A stretch of DNA of 64,000 nt, from NCBI GenBank assembly GCA_030533445.1, contig CM060068.1, positions 38,332,010 to 38,396,009 on the forward strand, read 5' to 3'. Source of the stretch: Cyprinodon diabolis (taxonomy: Eukaryota; Chordata; Actinopteri; Cyprinodontiformes; Cyprinodontidae). The notes beneath the pieces were generated by a model, which was not told the origin of the DNA, did no database searches, and saw only the letters and a list, made by a program, of their open reading frames with translations. The position numbers were made by a program, and so were the translations under genes. Of the stretch, positions 11,246-23,000 are shown piece by piece (position 1 is the first letter of the stretch; each line of letters begins with the position of its first letter).

Positions 11246-14200
11246 GTGAGTAATCCTCCACTGTTACTAAGCGTTTAGCTTCAATCATCAATGCTGCTAA
11301 GCTACTGTGATAAGCTAAATTTGTAACTAAAACTAAAGTGACGTATGATATATAGAGGGATAAAATGTGATTATTTGGCTGACACCTTGGAGTTTGTATA
11401 ATTGATGTATAATGATATGTAATGACACTTATTGTGGCTTTTCTAAGGAGTTGGATAACGATGTGGGCTTCCAGCAGGCAGTTAGGACTAGTTATGGAAG
11501 AAGACCTCCGGTAAGAAAACACTGCATTCTAAGAAAATGTTAAAGAACTGACAATAGTGATGTGATAAATACTGTTCAACATGTGGGTTTAAGGCCTATT
11601 CAGCTTATTTGCAAAAGTAGATTTCATATAATTAACTTTAATTGGAGTACGTAAGGGGGAGGGAGGAGTTAAACAAACTGTGGCTAAATGCATTTTGTTG
11701 TTGTTGTTTTTACACCTTGTTTAAGTTGATGTTCTTATGCTGCAAAATTCTGAGAATAAAGTGATAAAATTGCGAGAATGAAATAATAAAATTAAGAGAA
11801 TGAAGTCGTAAAATTCTGAGAATAAAAGTTGTAAAATTATGAGAATGAAATAATAAAATTAAGAGAATAAAGTTGTAAAATTCTGAGATTCAAGTAATAA
11901 AATTGCTAGAATGAAATAATAAATTAAGTGAATGAAGTTGTAAAATTCTGAGAATAAAGTTGTAAAAATATGAGAATTAAATAATAAAATTAAGAGAATA
12001 AAGTTGTAAAATTATGAGAATAAAGTAATACAATTGCGAGAATGAACTTGTAAAATTATTAAATAAAGTCGTAAAAAATTATGAACTAAAATTGGAAAAA
12101 TTGTAAATAAAGTTGTTAAAATATGAGAATAAAGTCATAAGATTATGAGAATAAAGTTGTAGGAATTCTCAGAATAAAGTTATAAAATAACAAGAATAAA
12201 GTCGTAAAAATTATGAGAATAAAGTCGTCAAATTATGAGAATAAAGTCGTAAAATTGCAATAATAAAATAATAAGAGAATAAAGTCCTAAAATTATAAGA
12301 ATAAAATGATAAAATTAAGAGAATTAAGTCCTAAAATAATGAGAATAAAGTCATAAAATTATGAGAATAAAGTCCTAAAATTCTGAGAATAAAGTCCTAA
12401 AATTCTGAGAATAAAGTCCTAAAATTCTGAGAATAAAGTCCTAAAATTCTGAGAATAAAGTCCTAAAATTCTGAGAATAAAATTAAGAGAATAAAGTCGT
12501 AAAATTCTGAGAATAAAGTAATACAATTTCCGGAATAAAGTCGGAAAATTACGAAATAAAGTCTTAAAATTCTGAGAATAAAGTCCTAAAATTCTGAGAA
12601 TAAAATTAAGAGAATAAAGTCGTAAAATTCTGAGAATAAAGTAATACAATTTCCGGAATAAAGTCGGAAAATTACGAAATAAAGTCTTAAAATTCTGAGA
12701 ATAAAGTCCTAAAATTCTGAGAATAAAGTCCTAAAATTCTGAGAATAAAGTTGTAAAATTACAAGAATAAAATAATAAAATTAAGAGAATAAGGTCGTAA
12801 AATTCCGAGAATAAAGTCGTAACATTAAGAGAAAAAAGTCACAATGAAAATAGTTAATTTCTGAGAATAAAGATGTATTTTATGACAATTCTTACAAGAA
12901 TCACTATCTTCCCTAAAATGAGGAATGTGGAGCATCATGTGAAGTTATACTTTGGCTCTGGTTTGACAAAGAGGGAAATCTTTTAGCATCAAACTGGGCA
13001 GGATGTCAAAGTGAACTCAGGTTGCTGTTTGGTGAAGCTGGTCGGCCCTCATATGCTGGTCGGAGCTCGAAGCTTTCTTTCTGAAACGCATTGTTGTATG
13101 ATGACTTATTTTACATAATATTACGACTTTATTTACGTAATGTTATATCTTTATTTTCATAATATTTATAACTTTATTCTCAAAATAAAAAAGATATTTA
13201 ATCTCTAGCCTCGCCCTAATACTTGTAGTCGTATCAACTACGTAGACTTTGTGAACTAAACAAAAAATTAAGTTTTTTCTGGAAACAAGCATTTCCAGGT
13301 GTTTGTGATCTAAAACAGCGTGGTGGCCTCTATCAGTAAACTGAAAATAGGTCATTCATTAGTGGTCTTTCAAAAACGATTGTGATACAAAAAATGAATT
13401 TGAAAAAGGCACAGAAGTCGTTTAATATACACTAAAAATACTCAATCTTCCATGGAAATTGCAGTCTCTAGACCTAGAAAGCCTGATTGATCTGAAAGGG
13501 ACAGACAGTAAATCCATGACACTTAGCAATCTAAAGAGCCTGTGCAGAGAAGAATGAGTAAAAGATGCCACTCTCTGTATACTTTTTATTTATATAGCAT
13601 CTTTTTGAAAATAATATTGACATTTCGTAGTGGTTCTGCCTGAAGTGTGAAACTATTAAAGATTATAGTAAGAGAGCCTCCCATCCCGAAGGACCCGGAG
13701 CAGGAATCAGCTATTCAATTCAGTTCAATTTATTTATATAGTGCCAATTCACTCAAGGCACTTTACAGAGACAACTCAGTCAGTGTGGTTGAATGTTTTT
13801 TTATCAAGAATCATGCCTGGCAATTATAAAGGTTTTCTTGTTGAATGGCCGATAAAAATTTTCTGCAGATTTTTTTAGGCCAAAATACTTTGTTTAGTTT
13901 TTTTTTCTTTTTAAATTATACTCCTTTGCATAGTTTTATCTTTGTAGAAATTTCAAATTTCCTATTTGAAACAACAGATTAAATTACTATATTATAGAAA
14001 TTACCCCCAAAATGTAATTCATCTAGGATAATCCAGTTTGAACTTATTTGTCAATAATCATCTAGATGACTGCAAAGATTCCGGGCACTGCAATTGGAGG
14101 TCGACCTTTAGCATCATCCTTTGGGGTGAGTACAACATGCTAACAAAATATATGTTTGAAAATACCACTTAGCTTGTTTTCTAAAATGTTTTAAATCAGG

Positions 14201-17033
14201 GATGCACGATATTGGGATTTTGGCCGATATCCGATATGCTGATATTTTAAAACTCATGTAGCCGATAACCGATATCGATACCGATGTTAAAGCTGGACAA
14301 AAATAAGTAGTCATTGAAAATAGCAGTTTTGTTATCCATTTCTGACACTTTGAAAAATAATATACTCAAATATATTTTCATATGCTGATATCAAATTGAT
14401 TTTTAAAAACGCGGTATCGATCTATTTTACTTTCAAAATTCCGTGGAATTTCATCGTTCTGTCACAAACTCTCGTGATATTTAGCAAATTCTTGTGAGAT
14501 TTTGTTAGTAAAATAGATCCATACCGCGTCAATATATCAACATATAAAAATATGGCAACATTTTGTGAATTTTCGTGGGATTTCGTAGCATAACGATGAC
14601 ATATAGCAATATTTCATTAGTAAAAGAGATTGATATGGTGTTTTTAAATGGCAATATATCAGCATATGAAGATATTGTGATATTTTAATGTATCAATATT
14701 TTTTCCCTCGTCTTTAGAAGTTTTTAAGTCTGTAAAAAAGAAGTTTTTGAGGAAGAAAAAGTAGTTTTTTGTTTTTTTTTTAGACTTTAGAAACTCAGAA
14801 GCTGATCAAATATCGGGTTAAATATCAGTGGGGTGGCCGATGTCCGATATTCAGTTTTAGGGCCGATACAGGCCGATACCGATAGGGGGGCGATTATATC
14901 GTGCATCCCTATTTTAAATAATCTGTAAATCAACAAGTGTTGTCATTCAAGTGCAATGGTATCTTTTTGAATTACCTTAGGAAGGAAATATGGGAAAACT
15001 TAATCTGCAGAAAGGTTCTATTGCGGTAGATAAATGAATAAAGAGCTGAGCTGAACTTTCTCAGTTGTGTTACTTAAGGTTAGTCTTAGAGTAAAGGTCA
15101 GAAGTTCCTTCAACTGTCAGTCGAGGAATATCAGACATGAATGAGTTGGAGAGAGATTAATGCCCGGGGTTGACCCCTGAGCCTGTAACTTGTGGATAAA
15201 CCAAATATTTCTGTTCCTGCTTCAGGTGGTAAAGGCTCACAGTCAAAGATAACTCAGTTTAGAGCCAGTTGCACAGACAAAGTGCTGGAGAACAATATGA
15301 GCAGCTAAAGACAATCTACTCAATTTCAGAAAATATAAAAACAGTGATTGGGGGAAAAAAAAACAGTTAAACTGTCCACATAAATAAACAGAAACAATAA
15401 CAATTCTGTGTGTTCTATTATTTAGTCCCGCGTCCCAATGGCTTCATCACTGGGAAGACCCATGACTGGAGCTGTACAGGTGAGAGGAAGAAACCAGATA
15501 AGCATGATCAGTTTAACATCTGTTGGTTTCTTTTCACCTTCAGTGCTGATCTACAAGGCTTTCTGTCATGCAATACTAATCTCTTCCGAAATTGTTTTGC
15601 CTTCTTAAGTCAGGAAAGTGACTATTTGTTAACTAATGATCAGCTTTGATTTCTATTTTATTGAGCTATGCTCTACAGATTGAAGTCAATCATCTACATA
15701 AGCATTTAAAATCACCTTTAACCTGAGTAAAAGTTCTTTGTTCAGATTCATCATATGAAAACCTTCATACTTGCTGTTTAGTACCATTCAAATGTCCCTT
15801 AGGCTAGATGTGACTATATTTTCTTTTCTAGATAACACATTCACATTTTTTTATATATATAAAATGGTTTTATTTTTATTTTTTTTTTGTTATTTTCATT
15901 ATTGTATGGCCAATTTCCATTCAACAGGATGGAGCTGCCCGTCCGATGACTGCTGTCACAGCTGCAGGTTTCTCCTCCTCACTGATGCGTGGTGAGTTTA
16001 AACAGAAGAGGTGTTTACCTCTTTCTGATGTGCTGTGGTTGGTCCCTATATTACCATTAAGACTGTAATAAATGTTGAATGGGCAAAGTGGGCCTTAGCA
16101 TCTCTATTTCATATGCAGATAATCCTTAACAAATGAATTATTTTCCAGGCTCGATGTTCGACCCTCTGGGCCAGTCCAGGGGGCCTGCCCCTCCACTCGA
16201 AGCAAAGAGTGAAAACACGTGAGTTGGCTCATTTTGTTCAGCAGTGAATGCTGGTTAGAGTTGCACTGCCAGGCACTATAGCCCAAATCTGACAACTCTA
16301 CTTTTGATGCTTTAAAGGTGCAGTAGGAGATCTTTTCTGACACATTTTTCATCATGTGGCTTAAAGATCTCGCCACAGCTGCTTAGCAAGCATTGAAATA
16401 AAAGGTCTGGAAGTGAAACTAAAATAAATGGTCCACGCTACAGTGAGAAATCAAAGAATAACCTCAACCAATCACAAAAGATGGTCCGTTGTACACGATT
16501 GGTTCCTGACATGTCAATCATGGTTGTCTGCTTGTCCCTCCCCCCTGTGCGCGTACCGTGACACATGATTGAATCGACCCACAAGTGCTCGTTAGGGTGG
16601 CCATTTCTATAGCACCAAAAAGGAGGACATTGTGCGGCATATCAATTACTAAGGTGTACATAAGAATCGGGTAAAGTCACATTTATAGTACAATTCTTAG
16701 TAGTTTAAAGATGATGCTTGTGTAGTTGAATAGAACAAAATATTAAAGAGATGTAAAAAAAGAATTGGTTCCCAGCATTTGTATTTATTTAATACATTGT
16801 GGTGTTTAAAAAGTGACTATTTTTTGACACGATTAATTTGAGCAGAACTGCTGCAATTGATCATAAAGCAGTTGTTTGGAAAAGAAGCTTGAGGCGGAGC
16901 GAGAGCTAGAGAATAGGACAATACAAATGTCAAAAAGTGGCTGGAAAAGAGGAATTCGTGACATGGCTGCAGCCTGTCGAGAGTAAAGATGATTTCACCA
17001 TGTTATCTATCTATCTATATATATCTATATATA

Positions 17034-17084
<51 letters not shown>

Positions 17085-20000
17085 AACTTGAGTCATGGAA
17101 CTGTGCTTACAGCTCCTTATTTCATGTATACTAATAACTTGTGTACATGATACTTGTTGATGAAATTAAAATTATTTCTAATAGCATTAAAAGAGCATTA
17201 AATTAGAGTTCCTCATTCCGGTATAAACCCTGTGAACGTTTAATTTAATATGACATATTAAAAAAAATCCCCATCATCATCCAGCAGATGTTCAGTTTCT
17301 GCCCAAATATTTTCTCTTTCTGCTGTGGATTTTTGTAACAGGAATAAACAGGATCATCCATAGTTTGTATGAACTATGTTTGTTCTCCGCTTCCAAACTC
17401 ATCATCTCTTCATCCATTCCTGCCATAAGAATTTTTTGGTCTGTTGAAGTACCAATAGTCTGCATCCAGTTATTTAATTAATTGCTCTTAATTTTGGGAA
17501 TATATACGAACTATGCTCTAATTTCTAGTAACCGACCTGTTTTTACTATAATTTAATTTGACAAACCGGGTCTTCACTACATTCTTTATCCTGTTTGGTG
17601 CGATTGCAATTGCGGGTCTTGATCTGGACTGACGGGAGCGGAGACAAAAAGAGCTCAGTTCCGTATTTTGACGGTGAAAGACGGAGAAGACGTAGCGGAG
17701 GATGTGGAACAGCTCTCATTGATTTACATGACAGACAAGTACTTCGCACGACGTACTTGAGCGGAGCGGAGCACTGACAGAGTATGTGGAATCTGGGTGT
17801 AAAGGAGGGCAAATACACGTCCGGCTGGATGCGGCGCCGGACGCCGGACAGTGCAATGAAAATCCGGACTGTCCGCCCTAAAGCCGGACATCTGGCCACC
17901 CTAGTGCTCATGCAGGATGCCATGGCTTGAAGCTAGCCACTGCTATGCTAGGTTCACACCTAATGCAGCAAGAGCAGCAAAAAAACGCGCGTGCTGCTTA
18001 ATTTTTTTATGCCTGTACAAGTTTAGTTCTGACACACGGCTGAAGCATCTTTGCTGCTCCGGCTGTGCGGTGGAAAAAGTGGGTCTGCTGCGCGTTGGGT
18101 GGAGCTACCCTATTCTTTCTTTCCCTGGAACAATGGCAGCTATATTTGCTGTGATCAGTGGGTAAAAAGTAGTTTGACTTTATTTTGAAGTGAGAAAGTC
18201 CACCTGAAAAACATGGTCAATGCAGTCAGTTCATCCAGATTACCATCCTGCCTTCAAATATTATTTCTGTCTGAGCCGCTCAGTCACTAGGAACCCCATT
18301 CAACAGCATACTCTGGCCCGGTCGCCTCTTTGCAGTTTGCCGTGGCAGCTGGAAGGCGTTTTTCATGTACGTAATCCTAACTGAAGGCACCAGTTTAATA
18401 AAAGCAAACATGTTTTGCGTTACGTTAATTTAGGCGTTAACCTGTTTCAGAGCAGTGATCATAGCGCTCTGCATCATCAGTGCTGCCTGTCTCCCTGCCA
18501 GCTCCCAGATCAGCGACCCGCTGCTTCAGCTGCTCTAGACGTGCTGCAGACAGCACCCACGCTCATGTTTTGAAGGCATGGTTTCGCGGGGTCTGAAGGG
18601 AGAGGCATGGTTGTTTATGTTCAAACATATTGCTTGCTGGAACCATTTTTCCAAGATCTCCTACAGCACCTTTAAATACGAGCATCCTAATTCTGTCTTG
18701 ATTCGTTCAGAGTTTATTGAATCTCAGGAGATAGATAATGGCGATAACAAAATCACCCATGGGGCATGTGGTTGCAGCTATCTTTGTTGCTATGGCTATG
18801 CCACACCTATATTCTGATCCCTTCTTCCCCTAACAGATCACAGTCCTCATTGTATCATAACTGTCCCCTTTCCTGGGGTAGACCAGACTTTAAACATTTT
18901 TTAATGTTTAAAGTCTGGTCTTTCAACTGAAACAGGCATAAAGAACGAATGTAGATCAGGAACTGAAATAACATTATTATTGTTTTTATTGATAATATTT
19001 ATTGAAAGAAATTTGGAGAAAGGGATCTTTTTTCAAAAGGTAGAGTCTTCCTTCAGAAGTTAAGGAGGTGAATCAACTCTTACGAGGGGAATAGCACCTG
19101 TTAGATCTTATGATGCTGTTTGAGGAGCAGCCAAAAAAAAAAGTAGTGAAACAATAATGTCTGTTCACCAGTATCCGTTCAGTCATCTGTGAAGTTGAAG
19201 TTGCTAGTTGAAGCAAACTAATGCCAACAGGCTTTCATGTAAGTGGAAGGAATTGAGAGGGGAAATAAAATCAACTACAGTGAATGGATTACCTGCGCCC
19301 TCTAGTGAAGAACTTCTTGTGCAGTTAAACTAGTATGACACATTTTAATCACCTTTGGGTTTAAAATGATCATTTAACTGTAATTGTATTGCATTTATTT
19401 GATTGTCTAATTAAATTCTATTTAATGAAGTTATGGACTTATGAATTAACCATATTATCACAATATTCAACTGGTGCAACTCTAAAAATAAGTAGCAACA
19501 AAACCTTTAGTTTGGACTTCTGTTAGCTAGCAGTCATAGATATAATTAAGTTTGATGTGATATGTGTCATTTGCTTTTAGAGAGATGTTTGGTCTCTTTC
19601 TGAAAGCGCTGAGGATAAATTCATGTAGAGTATTTTCTGTCCTCTGTTCTACAGTGTGGAAGAGAAGATCAAGATCATGGAGAAGAAAGTGAATGACCTG
19701 GTGGAGGAGAGCTGCATGGCGCAGATCACAGGCGCTTTACAGCTGGTCAGACCCTAAATCTGATTCTAAACATGACAATAATGTAGGGAAGTAAAACTGG
19801 AAGCATCCTTTGGGAGAACTATGAACAGTAATCGTTTAACTGAATGATCCTGAGTGTAAGGCTGAGAAGAAAAATTAGAGTTCACATCAGCAGAGCCGAC
19901 CAGTTGGTTCGCTTCCTCTGTATTTAAATGTAATTCTGGGTCAGCTATGCCAAAACCTTGCAGGCAGGTTGCTATCTCACATTTCTGGTACCCTGCAAGC

Positions 20001-23000
20001 TGAAAGATATAGAACAGGTTCCTTCTGTACTTAAACACTTCACTAAACACTACTTAAGCATTTATTACAAATTCTAAACATAATAGCATAATCATTCAAA
20101 CATAAAATTATGGAAATCAACTCCACATTACTGGCTGCAATCTCCTTTATATCTTGTAAAAAATATTTAAGTAATTCTGTAATGATCTCTGAATGTTGGA
20201 CCCAGAATTCGAGGCGAGACAGGCAGTAGGAAAGTTCAAAGCGTTTATTTAAAACAAATAGGAGTGCAGGGCTGCTCGTCAGCTTCGGGGCGTGTCTCTG
20301 CAGAGATAGGAGATATAGGTTAGTGATTGGATGTTGAGCTGATCACAACTTCGAGTCACTGACCTGATTCAAAGTTCAGTCCGTTCTCGGAGAAAAGAGC
20401 TGAATCCAAATGGGACACTGTTCCCGAGCAGCAACGGTGTCCATAAGGGGAAATCCGAAGCCAGAGTTAGAAGACAGGTAGAATCCAGGAATCAGTCCAG
20501 AACAGATCAGACAAACAGAGCAGACAGGGGCAAGGCAAAACTCTGGATCCATAAGGCAGAAACTGGTCACAATCAGGAAAAACAGAACAGACTTCTAAAA
20601 GCTACCGGTAGTTAGTCTCACCAAAATGCTCGAAAAACCTGGTGCTGATGGAAGGCAAGCACACAACATAAATAGCAGAGGAACCAGGTGGAAATGATTG
20701 GTGTTAATCAGCCACAGAACCAATAAAAACAGGGGAGCAAGGAGCAAATGAAAAAAAATGAACCATCAGTGCCAAGATCATGACAAATTCTAGCCTTAAT
20801 CTGCTCCTTTATTCGTCACATAGAATGTCTGCACTGTTGGATAAAAAAAAAAGGTATTTCCCTTCAATTGGTATTTAATTCAATTAAATTCAGTTTATTT
20901 ATATAGCGCCAAATCACAACACATGTCATCCTGCTGCAAGAAGGTTCTGGGTTCGATTCCCAGCCTGGGGTCTTTTTGCATGGAGTTTGGATTTTCTCCC
21001 TGAGCATGGGTGGGTTCTCTCCAGGCACTCCTGCTTCCTCCCACAGTCCAAAAAAAATGTGACTGTTAGGTTAATTGGCTTCTCTAAATTCTCCCTAGGT
21101 GAAGGAGGTCAAATTATTTCAAAGTTTTTTATCTAAGGAAAAACCAGTTGATTGCATCGACTCATTGACTTAAAGGCAATCCCTCATATTGATTATTGTA
21201 TACTTTGAAAGAATAAATCATCCTTAAAATTATTATTTTTTTTTTATCATCTCAGCCGCTCACACCCGCAGGAGTACGAGCTGTGTAGGCCTCGGCGCGG
21301 CTCTCCTCCGAGGAATCTTCGGGAATTTCGGGAAAATATATATATATTTTCAGTTCTGGGCAGTTTCCCACGTAGTTCTAACAATTGAGAGAAAAATGCT
21401 GAGGGGCCAGAAACTTCAAAGTAATAACTCAGGTTAAAGCAGGAAACTAAGCTGAACCAGGTTCAGCTTTGAAGAATGGGGGCGGCGGGGGGATTTATTT
21501 ATTTGTTATATTCATTTTGGTCACTTTTCTGGTCACTTTAGTTTATTCTTTGTCAGTATTTAATAACATAACCCAGGTCTCTTAAGTTATTTTTCTTCAA
21601 AACAATTCTGTTATGGTTAAAAAAGTTGGTTAAATAAAGATTTAATTCAAGGTCTGTGTTTGTGTTCTTTATTAAAATTAAATCATTTAGCAATATTATA
21701 AAAAGTCCAGGCAGACCTGCACATAAAATATGGTTTCAAATCTTTTCAATAATTATCGATATCGATCAATATGCATTTTTTTTTATCGATAAGCTTTTTT
21801 TCTATATCGCCCAGCCCTAGAAGAGAAACATATCTCTATTGCTGTTATGACTGTAAACAGTAACACATTTATAGAAAAAAAAGGACTGTGAGAAATCTTA
21901 AACTAATTCTTCTTATTTTTCCTTTTGTTATCATCACAATAGAACAGATGAAACATTTTTTATAATGCAAGCATCACAAGAATGTAACATAGACCTTAGA
22001 TCTCACTTCATATCGAGGTTGCAAACACATTACGAATCTCACAACTATAGGTTGAATTATTTGCGCCATTTGCTTCTCTAAAGTTTTTCAAATTACAGAC
22101 AGATTGTCTCTGATATCTTCTTTGTTAATTGTTGTCTTTATATCCTGTCATTTTTTTGGCATTTGCTTTTGCAGGCGCTCCAAAAAGCCAAAGAGGCAGG
22201 CAGGAAGGAACGAGTGCTGGTCAGACAGAGGGAACAGTCGGGCAACACAGAACACATCAACATAGACCTCACTTATTCTGTGAGTAAAACAGTGATCATA
22301 AATCAGCTGTAGTTCTATTTATTGTTTCGCTTAAACAGTGTTATTATTTATAGGCTAGTTAAATTGTGAAATTGCTTCTACCACTTCAAAACATTTGCTA
22401 ATTATGTCTTTATCAGGTTTTGTTCAACCTCGCCAACCAGTATGCAAACAATGAAATGTACCCGGAGGCTCTGACCACCTACCAGGTCATCGTGAAAAAC
22501 AAGATGTTCAGTAACGCAGGTAACCAGATCCAGTTGGCTGCAGACTTACAGTGTATGTTCTCACAATGAGGTAGCTTGACTCTAAAGTATTGCTCCTCAA
22601 ACCTTTTAAAACCAAAAAAAATCACGGGTAGAAGTCTTTTGTATTGTGTGACACATCTAACTGACCACATGTTGTTTGATTCTAAGTTAGGGGTTGGTTA
22701 ATGTATAAAAGACTTAAGTCGTATATCAATCTATGGAGCGAGATAAAAATAAAAAAAAATCACTTTACAGAGAATATTCAATCAGGTCATAGAGTCAGAT
22801 TAGTAAAAAGTTTTCTATCAAAAGAAAACCAGCTGATTGCATCCCATTGAGGAAAAGAGAGCGAGCTAATCAATATTTCTCCACTAAAACCTTTTTTACT
22901 GAACTGTGGGGAAACAGTTATAAGTACCTACATAAACTAAAAATGTAACAACCTGCCGGCAAAAATGTTTTCATTTTGTATTCTATTTGCAGTTATTAAC

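Larger units (their letters stand above)
16316..18671. mobile_element. TTAA-flanked element (Kolobok/T2-like ends) hosting a nested hAT
   Basis: Inverted ends aggtgcagtaggagatctt and aagatctcctacagcacct (one mismatch) with TTAA at 16312-16315 and 18672-18675. TTAA duplications with AGG-type ends are known for Kolobok/T2 elements; piggyBac also uses TTAA. About 1.3 kb of the length is the inserted hAT. No transposase is visible. Confidence 0.8.

Noticed and set aside
12419..12649. Minus-strand frame rich in LYSQNF-type repeats
   Set aside because: Translation of the AT-rich minisatellite.
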